A DNA stretch of 5,528 nucleotides, from assembly GCA_013824045.1 (NCBI GenBank), contig PNND01000323.1, positions 1-5,528 on the forward strand, in the 5' to 3' direction. The notes under the pieces were generated by a model. It saw only the letters and a list, made by a program, of their open reading frames with translations. It made no database searches and was not told the DNA's origin. This DNA is from Rhodobacter sp. Lineage in GTDB: Bacteria; Pseudomonadota; Alphaproteobacteria; Rhodobacterales; Rhodobacteraceae. Within the stretch, counting starts at the first letter, position 1. Every line of letters starts with the position of its first letter. A program made the position numbers and the translations under genes. Shown in pieces: positions 1-4,701 of the stretch.

Positions 1-120
1 TGGGTCAGCGATCATGCGGTGCTGGACCCGGATCTGGACACGCTGCATGTGTTCACCGCTGTGGAAATCGCAGCGATTCCCCCGGTTCGGGCGCGGCTTT
101 TGAGGCTTGACGCGCGCTGA
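1..120 (+). CDS. C-terminal end of an unidentified protein (5' part outside window)
   Basis: Frame 1 is open from the first base and ends at a TGA (118-120), giving 39 residues that begin WVSDHAVLDPDLDTLH and end RARLLRLDAR. The codon use (C/G third positions) matches the neighbouring genes, which supports real coding. The piece is too short to assign a family. The SDH near the start is reminiscent of the SDH close to the C-terminus of endonuclease/exonuclease/phosphatase proteins, but this is only a resemblance and I do not assign it. The gap to the next gene is 42 bp and holds a small GGCG-TTGA-CGCC hairpin (123-134) without a T-run. Co-transcription with the downstream ABC-F gene is therefore possible. 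Confidence 0.6.
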   Translation, partial: WVSDHAVLDPDLDTLHVFTAVEIAAIPPVRARLLRLDAR

Positions 121-162
121 GGGGCGTTGACGCCGCCCATCGGCCCGCATACCTGAGCCGCC

Positions 163-1965
163 ATGGCACGCGCACCCCTTCTTCAGCTTTCGTCGATTTC
201 CCTGACCTTCGGGGGCAACCCGGTTTTTGACGGGCTTGATATGGTCGTTCAACCGGGGGACCGGGTGGCGCTTGTCGGGCGCAACGGATCGGGGAAATCC
301 ACCTTGATGAAGGTCATGGCCGGGCTGGTGGAACCGGATCAGGGCAACCGGGTGATCCCGCCGGGGGTGAGCGTAGGGTATATGGAGCAGGACCCCGATC
401 TTTCGGGCTTTGCCACGCTGGGCGATTACGCGGCGAGCGGTTTGTCAGAGTCGGAAGCTTATCGCGTGGAGATGGTGGCCGAAGGGTTGAAGTTCCGCCC
501 CGAAACCCCGGTGGCCACTGCATCGGGGGGCGAGCGGCGTCGGGCGGCCTTGGCGAAACTGCTGGCCGAGGCGCCGGAACTTATGCTGCTGGACGAGCCG
601 ACCAACCATCTGGACATTCAGGCCATCGAATGGCTTGAGGCGGAATTGTCTACCACCCGGGCGGCCTTTGTTCTGATCAGCCATGATCGGGCGTTTCTGA
701 AGGCGCTGACGCGCGCCACGCTCTGGATCGACCGGGGCGAGGTGCGGCGGCGCGAGTCGGGCTTTGACGGGTTCGAGGAGTGGCGCGAAACCGTCTGGGC
801 CGAAGAGGATGAGGCGCGCCACAAGCTGGAGCGCAAGATCAAGGCCGAAGGCAAATGGGCGGTTGAGGGCATCAGTGCCCGGCGCAAGCGCAATCAGGGC
901 CGCGTGCGGGCCTTGGCGGCGCTGCGCGAGGAACGGTCTTCGATGATCCGCCGGCAGGGCACGGCGGCGATGGAGTTGGAGAGCGGGCCGGTCAGCGGCA
1001 AGCGCGTGATTGAGGCGAAGGGGCTGGAGAAAGCCTTTGGCGACAAGCAGATCGTGACCGGGTTCGACCTGCGCGTGTTGCGCGGGGACCGGGTGGCCTT
1101 TGTCGGCCCCAATGGTGTGGGCAAGACCACGGTGCTGAAGATGCTGGTGGGCGAGGTGGCCCCCGATGCCGGCACAGTGACGCTTGGCACCAATCTGGAG
1201 ATTGCGGTCTTTGACCAGACCCGTGCGCAGTTGGACCCTGAGGCCAGCCTTTGGGACAACCTGACCGGCGATCCGCTGATGCGGGTGTCGGGGGCGGCGG
1301 ATCAGGTCATGGTGCGTGGGATGCCGCGGCATGTGGTGGCGTATCTGAAGGACTTCCTGTTCGATGAACGGCAGGCGCGTGCTCCGGTGAAAAGCCTGTC
1401 GGGGGGCGAGAAGGCGCGGCTTTTGCTGGCTAAGCTGATGGCGAAACCATCCAACCTGCTGATCCTGGACGAACCGACCAACGATCTGGACATCGAAACG
1501 CTTGACCTGCTGCAAGAGGTTCTGGGCGATTATGACGGGACGGTTCTGCTGGTGAGCCATGACCGTGATTTCATCGACCGGGTCGCGACGGCGACTGTTG
1601 CGATGGATGGTACCGGCACTGCGGTGGTCTATCCCGGCGGCTGGTCGGACTATGCCGCGCAGCGGCCTGTCCGGCCCGAGGAGGGATCGCGCGCCATGAA
1701 GGCCGAGGCGGCGAAGGTGGTAGTGAAGCCCGCCACCAAGGCCGAGGGACTCAGTTTTCCGGAACGCAAGCGGCTGGAGGCGCTGCCTGCCATCATCGCG
1801 CGGCTGGAGGCGGAGATTGCCAAACTGGGAGAGTTGCTGGCCGATGCGGAGCTGTTCACCCGCGAGCCGGTGAAGTTCCGCAAGGCGACCGAAGCGCTGG
1901 TGGAACGGCAGGGCGCGCTGGCGGCGGCAGAAGAGGAATGGCTGTCTCTGGAAGAGCGGGCCTGA
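163..1965 (+). CDS. uup: ABC-F family ATPase, Uup type
   Basis: This is a soluble tandem ATP-binding-cassette protein of 600 residues with no membrane segments, so it is not a transporter. Known ABC-F proteins bind the ribosome or structured nucleic acid, and Uup is linked to ribosome function and to transposon-excision phenotypes. Cassette 1 has Walker A GRNGSGKST (39-47), Q-loop Q76, signature SGGE (121-124), Walker B LLDEP with catalytic E145, and H-loop H174. A charged, helical linker spans about 200-280, the position of the ABC-F P-site-tRNA-interaction motif. Cassette 2 has GPNGVGKTT (315-323), Q352, LSGGE (412-416), LILDEP with E437, and H466. Residues about 530-600 are Glu/Lys/Leu-rich and predicted coiled coil, as in the DNA-binding C-terminal domain of Uup (E. 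coli Uup is about 635 aa). That tail favours Uup over EttA or YheS. All catalytic residues are present in both halves. The start is fixed by an in-frame TGA at 154-156, with ATG 163 the first start after it. The Shine-Dalgarno is weak. Confidence 0.95.
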   Translation: MARAPLLQLSSISLTFGGNPVFDGLDMVVQPGDRVALVGRNGSGKSTLMKVMAGLVEPDQGNRVIPPGVSVGYMEQDPDLSGFATLGDYAASGLSESEAYRVEMVAEGLKFRPETPVATASGGERRRAALAKLLAEAPELMLLDEPTNHLDIQAIEWLEAELSTTRAAFVLISHDRAFLKALTRATLWIDRGEVRRRESGFDGFEEWRETVWAEEDEARHKLERKIKAEGKWAVEGISARRKRNQGRVRALAALREERSSMIRRQGTAAMELESGPVSGKRVIEAKGLEKAFGDKQIVTGFDLRVLRGDRVAFVGPNGVGKTTVLKMLVGEVAPDAGTVTLGTNLEIAVFDQTRAQLDPEASLWDNLTGDPLMRVSGAADQVMVRGMPRHVVAYLKDFLFDERQARAPVKSLSGGEKARLLLAKLMAKPSNLLILDEPTNDLDIETLDLLQEVLGDYDGTVLLVSHDRDFIDRVATATVAMDGTGTAVVYPGGWSDYAAQRPVRPEEGSRAMKAEAAKVVVKPATKAEGLSFPERKRLEALPAIIARLEAEIAKLGELLADAELFTREPVKFRKATEALVERQGALAAAEEEWLSLEERA

Positions 1966-1966
1966 G

Positions 1967-1994
1967 GGATCGGGTAACGCCTAGGACACGATCC
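1967..1994 (+). repeat. Inverted repeat just after uup stop
   Basis: GGATCG (1967-1972) and CGATCC (1989-1994) form a perfect 6-bp stem with a 16-nt loop, starting 2 bp after the uup stop. No T-run follows (next bases are GGTTCCCC), so this is at best a weak or Rho-assisted 3' end of the uup transcript. No better terminator is visible before the next gene. Confidence 0.3.
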
Positions 1995-2015
1995 GGTTCC
2001 CCAAAACGGGCGAAT

Positions 2016-2052
2016 AATCACGTGATTTTGAGGGGATAGGCCAAAACTGGCC
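2016..2052. repeat. 12-bp palindrome followed by a short hairpin upstream of the barrel gene
   Basis: AATCACGTGATT (2016-2027) is a perfect 12-bp palindrome with an E-box-like CACGTG core. GGCCA-AAAC-TGGCC (2039-2052), 11 bp further on, is a 5-bp stem with a 4-nt loop. Both lie in the 250-bp noncoding stretch 1966-2215, about 165-200 bp before the start of the outer-membrane protein gene. A dimeric regulator could bind the palindrome. No regulator can be named from the sequence. Confidence 0.4.
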
Positions 2053-2091
2053 GAAGCGCCCTTTGCCGCGCGCCAAATCCTGCCGGTTGTA

Positions 2092-2108
2092 TTCACCTTT
2101 GTTCACCT
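2092..2108 (+). promoter_or_regulatory. TTCACCT direct repeat at 10-bp spacing
   Basis: TTCACCT occurs at 2092-2098 and again at 2102-2108, exactly one helical turn apart, about 110-125 bp before the start codon of the outer-membrane protein gene. This spacing suits side-by-side binding of a regulator on one face of the DNA. No convincing -35/-10 pair could be chosen here, so the promoter itself is not placed. The remainder of 2109-2203 shows nothing I can name. Confidence 0.3.
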
Positions 2109-2215
2109 CGCTGTCATCCTGCCTTGCTCTGACCCGCCATGAGGCGCAGGTGTGACCCACGAGACGGCTGCCGGGTGACCGGACGGCCGCAGTTCAAAGG
2201 CACAGGAGACAGACA

Positions 2216-2812
2216 ATGAAATTCATTACAGCAACGGCGGCGCTGGCCGCAGTGGCGGCATTTGGCGCGATGCCCGCGCTGGCGGGCGGCCCGACCGAAG
2301 TTTACAACGAGCCTGCGGTTGCCCCGGCACCGATGGTTGTTGCCGCGCCGAGCGCGGATTGGAGCGGGCTTTATGTCGGTGGTCAGCTTGGCTATGGCGA
2401 TGTGGGCTCTTCGTCCGGCGCATTGGATGGCAGCGGGTTCACGACAGGCCTGATCGCCGGTTACCGCGCGGATATGGGCCAGTTCGTGGCCGGTATCGAA
2501 GGTAACTACGATTGGACCGATATCGATCTGGGCGGTGGTGCTGCGACGCTGGACAATGTGGCGCGCCTGAAGCTGATCGGTGGCTATGACATGGGTCCGG
2601 CGCTGCTCTACGGTACGGTCGCGGCGGTGCGGGCCGAAACCTCGATCGGCAATGACAGCGGTTATGCGCTTGGTGTGGGCATGGACTACGCCCTGACGGA
2701 ACGCATGACGCTGGGTGCGGAACTGATGGAGCACCGGTTTGACGATTTCAACGGGACGGGCGTCGATCTGGATGCCACCACGTTCAACACGCGTGTCGGG
2801 TTCCGTTTCTAA
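2216..2812 (+). CDS. Small outer-membrane beta-barrel protein (Omp25/OmpA-barrel-like)
   Basis: The protein has 198 residues with a clear Sec signal peptide: basic start MKF, hydrophobic Ala-rich core, and likely cleavage after A23 (MPALA|GG). The mature protein of about 175 residues begins with a flexible Pro/Ala-rich stretch (24-46). It continues with ADWSGLYVGGQLGYG (47-61), the typical first strand of the small 8-stranded barrels (Pfam OMP_b-brl type, Omp25/Omp31-like). Alternating aromatic/Gly strands follow, for example GLIAGYRADMGQFVAGIEGNY (in part) and LLYGTVAAVRAET. The chain ends in VGFRF, with the C-terminal Phe expected for recognition by the BAM complex. There is no OmpA peptidoglycan-binding domain. 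It probably acts as a structural or membrane-integrity protein in the outer membrane; a specific transport role cannot be read. A strong AGGAG (2204-2208), 7 nt before ATG, fixes the start. It appears monocistronic, with a strong terminator 50 bp downstream. Confidence 0.93.
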   Translation: MKFITATAALAAVAAFGAMPALAGGPTEVYNEPAVAPAPMVVAAPSADWSGLYVGGQLGYGDVGSSSGALDGSGFTTGLIAGYRADMGQFVAGIEGNYDWTDIDLGGGAATLDNVARLKLIGGYDMGPALLYGTVAAVRAETSIGNDSGYALGVGMDYALTERMTLGAELMEHRFDDFNGTGVDLDATTFNTRVGFRF

Positions 2813-2818
2813 TTTGCA

Positions 2819-2830
2819 AACCAATTGGTT
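2819..2830. repeat. 12-bp perfect palindrome after the barrel gene
   Basis: AACCAATTGGTT is a perfect 12-bp palindrome starting 6 bp after the stop codon. It overlaps an 8-bp palindrome TTTGCAAA (2813-2820) on its left and the GTTAAG/CTTAAC inverted repeat (2828-2844) on its right. Three contiguous dyad symmetries therefore precede the terminator. Confidence 0.5.
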
Positions 2831-2844
2831 AAGGATTTCTTAAC
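2829..2844 (+). promoter_or_regulatory. Exact match to CtrA box (TTAA-N7-TTAAC) in a convergent intergenic region
   Basis: TTAA (2829-2832), seven bases, then TTAAC (2840-2844) matches the alphaproteobacterial CtrA consensus TTAA-N7-TTAAC exactly. It is also an inverted repeat, GTTAAG-GATTT-CTTAAC (2828-2844). The match is certain. Its function is not, because it lies downstream of both flanking genes and not in an obvious promoter. It may act as an RNA stem, as a binding site without a promoter, or be a chance match. Confidence 0.4.
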
Positions 2845-2864
2845 GAAATCCGCGCCAATATAAG

Positions 2865-2895
2865 AACGGGCGATCCTTCGGGGCCGCCCGTTTTT
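2865..2895 (+). terminator. Strong Rho-independent terminator with UUCG tetraloop, probably bidirectional
   Basis: AACGGGCG (2865-2872) pairs with CGCCCGTT (2885-2892). The stem continues past one A/C mismatch through U-G, C-G and C-G to a C(UUCG)G tetraloop (2876-2881), and T5 follows at 2891-2895. It ends the barrel-protein transcript. The T-run sits one base from the stop codon of the convergent decarboxylase gene (stop at 2897-2899). On the minus strand the stem is preceded by A5 and followed by a weaker TTCTTA tract, so it can plausibly end that transcript too. Confidence 0.9.
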
Positions 2896-2896
2896 C

Positions 2897-4276
2897 TTAC
2901 ATAAGCTCTGCCACGACCTGCGGGATGGTCATCACGTCGGCCTCGGTGCAATCGAATTGGCCCACCTGCACGCGGATGACGTAGCGGCCGGCGTGGCGGA
3001 TTTGGGTAAGGTAGATGCGGCCATCATCGTTGATGCGGGTGAGCAGGGATTCCGTTTCGGCGTCAGACCCAAGGGCAAAGGTGAAGAGCGAGAGCGAGGG
3101 TTCGGTGATTATCGTCACGCCGGGCAACTGCGCCAGCGCATCGCGGGCTTGCCGGGCCCATTCGACATGGTTGCGGATGCGGGTGCGCAGGCCGGACAGA
3201 CCATAGGCGCGAAGGGTGAACCAAAGTTTAAGCGCCCGGAAGCGGCGGCCGAGCGGCACGGTCCATTCGTTGAAATTGGTGATCTCCTCGCGCCCGGCGG
3301 TTTCCAGATAGGTGGGGCGCAGGCCGAGCGTGCGGATTTGCGGGCCGGGATCGGCGAGGAACTGGACGGCGCAGTCGAACTGCGCGCCGAGCCATTTGTG
3401 GGGATTGAAGACGATGCTGTCGGCCCCATCAACACCGAGCCAGAGATCGCGGAATTCGGGGCAGATCATTGCGCTGCCTGCCCAAGCGGCATCGACATGG
3501 ACGGGCAGGCCCGCCGTTTTGGCCACTGCGATGCAATCGGCGATGCGGTCAAAGGCACCGACCGAGGTACCGCCCGCGCAGAGGATGACGCCTACGGGCA
3601 GAAAGCCCGCCGCGCGGTCGGCGGCGATGGCCCCGGCAAGCGCGCCGGGCTTCATGGAAAGCGTTGCATTCGTTGGGATTTTCACAAGGTTCTCTTGCCC
3701 GATCCCGGCGATGCGGGCGGCTTTGTCGACCGAGGAATGGGTCTCGGCACTTGCATAAAGCCGCAGGCGGGGGTGGGCGGAGAGGCCCTGTTGCAGGCCT
3801 GCCCAATCCAGTGCCTGTTCGCGCATGGTGAGCACCGCAGAGAGGGTGGCGGTGGTGGCGCTGTCGTGGATTGTCCCGGTAAAATGTTCAGGCAGACCAA
3901 GGGCTTGGGCCAGCCAGCGGATCATTACCTGTTCCAGTTCCGTCACGGCGGGCGAGGTTTGCCACAGCATCCCTTGGGCGGCGATGGCATTGGCCAGTTG
4001 TTCCGCCAGCATCGAGGCGGGGGAGGCATTGGCGGGAAAATAGGCAAAGAAGCGGGGATGCTGCCAATGGGTCAACCCACCGGGGATGATGCGGGCGAAA
4101 TCGGCGAAGATTTCTTCCATGTTTTCCGCATCTTCGGGCGGGGCGGGGGCTATCTGTGACGCTGTCGCGCCGGGGGTGAGGGGCGCGCGGACGGGACGGT
4201 CGCGGAGCGTGGCGTGATAGTCATGCGCCCAATCGGCAGCGCGTTTTGACCAGTGATGCAGATCATCGTGATCCAT
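2897..4276 (-). CDS. PLP-dependent decarboxylase, aromatic-L-amino-acid decarboxylase-like (group II)
   Basis: The enzyme has 459 residues, near the usual 470-480 of this cytosolic family, which removes the alpha-carboxyl group of an amino acid to give an amine and CO2. The N-terminal substrate-entry segment has HPRFFAYFPANASPASML (73-90) and WQTSPAVTELE (105-115). In the PLP domain, H180 (SAETHSSVDKAA) stacks on the cofactor, T237 lies in AGGTSVG, D262 (HVDAAWAG) binds the pyridine nitrogen, and K294 (FNPHKW) forms the Schiff base. Y323 (RPTYLE) lines up with the catalytic-loop Tyr of animal and plant AADCs, and PLGRRFRALKLWFTLRAYG (341-359) is the highly conserved family block. Both H180 and Y323 are the decarboxylase-type residues. 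The related aldehyde synthases usually carry Asn or Phe there. The substrate (Trp, Tyr, Phe, DOPA or another amino acid) cannot be read. ATG 4276 has a G-rich SD, GGGGGG (4282-4287, minus strand). The gene stands alone, divergent from the cysS leader and convergent with the barrel gene. Confidence 0.92.
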   Translation of the reverse strand: MDHDDLHHWSKRAADWAHDYHATLRDRPVRAPLTPGATASQIAPAPPEDAENMEEIFADFARIIPGGLTHWQHPRFFAYFPANASPASMLAEQLANAIAAQGMLWQTSPAVTELEQVMIRWLAQALGLPEHFTGTIHDSATTATLSAVLTMREQALDWAGLQQGLSAHPRLRLYASAETHSSVDKAARIAGIGQENLVKIPTNATLSMKPGALAGAIAADRAAGFLPVGVILCAGGTSVGAFDRIADCIAVAKTAGLPVHVDAAWAGSAMICPEFRDLWLGVDGADSIVFNPHKWLGAQFDCAVQFLADPGPQIRTLGLRPTYLETAGREEITNFNEWTVPLGRRFRALKLWFTLRAYGLSGLRTRIRNHVEWARQARDALAQLPGVTIITEPSLSLFTFALGSDAETESLLTRINDDGRIYLTQIRHAGRYVIRVQVGQFDCTEADVMTIPQVVAELM

Positions 4277-4302
4277 GATTTCCCCCCATGTGCAGAGGGG
4301 TG

Positions 4303-4331
4303 AATTGAGCAGGCGGTGGGTTGGGCCGCAA
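4303..4331 (-). promoter_or_regulatory. Candidate promoter of the PLP decarboxylase gene
   Basis: Read on the minus strand, TTGCGG (4331-4326), a 17-bp spacer and TCAATT (4308-4303) make a weak sigma-70-like pair, each hexamer matching the consensus at three of six positions. Transcription would start near 4296, leaving a short leader of about 20 nt with the GGGGGG ribosome site. The position is sensible but the sequence match is poor. Confidence 0.25.
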
Positions 4332-4397
4332 GGGGCGGCGTTCTGGGTGTTAATTCAGTGGGTTAGGGGGAATGGGCGAGGCAACGGCCGTTCAGCA

Positions 4398-4423
4398 GCG
4401 CAGTGCAGACGCGCAGTGCAGAC
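4398..4423 (+). repeat. Perfect 13-bp tandem duplication
   Basis: GCGCAGTGCAGAC occurs at 4398-4410 and is repeated without a gap or mismatch at 4411-4423. The unit length is not a multiple of three and no gene covers it. It looks like a recent slippage duplication or a pair of binding sites upstream of the cysS leader. Confidence 0.8.
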
Positions 4424-4457
4424 AAGCGTATGCACGCAGCGCACGGGCTTCGGGACG

Positions 4458-4475
4458 AATCTTAAGATTAACCAT
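4458..4475. promoter_or_regulatory. 12-bp palindrome AATCTTAAGATT with adjoining TTAACCAT
   Basis: AATCTTAAGATT (4458-4469) is a perfect palindrome. Its right end overlaps TTAACCAT (4468-4475), the form of a CtrA half-site. GAATC (4457-4461) at the left edge is a GANTC site, the target of the alphaproteobacterial CcrM methylase, and a second GAATC follows at 4483-4487. All lie 65-95 bp before the leader-peptide ATG, where promoter or operator sites for cysS would be expected. Binding by any protein is inference. Confidence 0.35.
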
Positions 4476-4549
4476 GCGGCACGAATCGGGGGATGGGGCC
4501 GCGAAACTTGCGCTTGGCAGGCCACGGGATTGGTTGTAGCGGTGGGGGC

Positions 4550-4594
4550 ATGAGCAAGAAGGGCATCATCGGCTGCTGCTGCATTACCCGCTGA
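4550..4594 (+). CDS. Putative cysS leader peptide with three consecutive Cys codons
   Basis: This short ORF is ATG to TGA, 14 residues: MSKKGIIGCCCITR. The three Cys codons (4574-4582) are all TGC, and the TGA is at 4592-4594. A G-rich ribosome site, GGTGG (4541-4545) running into GGGG, lies directly before the ATG. It is the last short ORF before cysS, whose ATG is 107 nt beyond its stop. Cys is a rare residue, so a Cys-Cys-Cys run placed just before the gene for the Cys-charging enzyme is a strong functional hint. In classic attenuators (trp, his, leu) and in the poly-Cys leader ORFs described in mycobacteria, a run of the relevant codon makes the ribosome a sensor of charged tRNA. Here the last codons and the stop form one arm of an RNA hairpin (4587-4610). 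The peptide itself probably has no role after synthesis. Translation is not proven. Confidence 0.65.
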   Translation: MSKKGIIGCCCITR

Positions 4595-4660
4595 CCATTG
4601 GTCGCGCGGGCCTTCTTCTCGTTCCCATGAACAGACGAAGTTGATACACCCGCGCCGGGA
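4587..4660 (+). promoter_or_regulatory. Candidate cysS attenuator: mutually exclusive RNA hairpins
   Basis: Hairpin 1: CCCGC (4587-4591) pairs with GCGGG (4606-4610), and GACC (4593-4596) with GGTC (4600-4603), around an ATT loop. It is followed by the pyrimidine tract CCTTCTTCTCGTT (4611-4623), a poor but possible termination tract. Its left arm is the end of the leader ORF. Hairpin 2: GCGCGGG (4604-4610) pairs perfectly with CCCGCGC (4649-4655), so it excludes hairpin 1. It encloses a third stem, CTTCTC-GTTC (4615-4624) with GAAC-GA-GAAG (4629-4640, two single-base bulges). When hairpin 2 is open, CCCG (4649-4652) can pair with CGGG (4656-4659). The arms are read directly from the sequence. 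Stabilities, and which form lowers cysS expression, were not computed. Confidence 0.5.
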
Positions 4661-4701
4661 ACGGCATGGCAGGCCTTTGGCCGCATTTCGGGGTTTGGGA
4701 T

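Larger units (their letters stand above)
4277..4549. other. Divergent intergenic region between the decarboxylase gene and the cysS leader
   Basis: About 270 bp without a convincing gene. It must hold the promoters for the minus-strand decarboxylase and the plus-strand cysS leader. Visible elements are a candidate minus-strand promoter (4303-4331), an inverted TGAATT/AATTCA pair (4301-4306 and 4352-4357), a 13-bp tandem duplication (4398-4423), a 12-bp palindrome with an adjoining TTAACCAT (4458-4475), and an ACGAATC direct repeat (4455-4461 and 4481-4487). For the plus strand, TTGGCA (4514-4519) is followed after 17 bp by TAGCGG (4537-4542). This is a poor -10, and it would put transcription start almost at the leader ATG. 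The plus promoter is therefore not settled. Confidence 0.5.

Noticed and set aside
123..134. GGCG-TTGA-CGCC hairpin between the first partial gene and uup as a terminator
   Set aside because: The stem is only 4 bp and no T-run follows, so it does not support a transcription break between the two genes.
445..1560. 371-codon minus-strand ORF antisense to uup
   Set aside because: It lies entirely within the well-supported ABC-F gene, its translation is His/Arg/Gln-rich and it has no family motif. It is a shadow frame.
2114..2824. 236-codon minus-strand ORF over the barrel gene
   Set aside because: It covers the whole signal-peptide-bearing outer-membrane gene and part of its upstream region. 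Its composition (Arg/His/Gln-rich) is typical of a shadow frame.
2957..4159. 400-codon plus-strand ORF antisense to the PLP decarboxylase
   Set aside because: The opposite strand encodes a complete enzyme with all catalytic motifs. The antisense product is Gly/Arg-rich without a recognisable domain, a usual by-product of GC-rich coding DNA.
4514..4542. TTGGCA-N17-TAGCGG as the cysS promoter
   Set aside because: The -10 match is poor and the implied start would fall at the leader ATG, leaving no room for the ribosome site. It is kept only as a weak possibility.
4275..4553. 92-codon plus-strand ORF in the divergent intergenic region
   Set aside because: It starts inside the decarboxylase start codon region, has no ribosome site and no recognisable domain, and runs through the tandem duplication and palindrome. 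Its TGA overlaps the leader ATG (ATGA), which could suggest coupling, but coding character is poor.
4560..4701. T-box or SAM-type riboswitch upstream of cysS
   Set aside because: I looked for the conserved T-box core and for a specifier-loop/terminator layout and saw neither. T-boxes are also mainly found in Gram-positive bacteria. No SAM riboswitch core was recognised.
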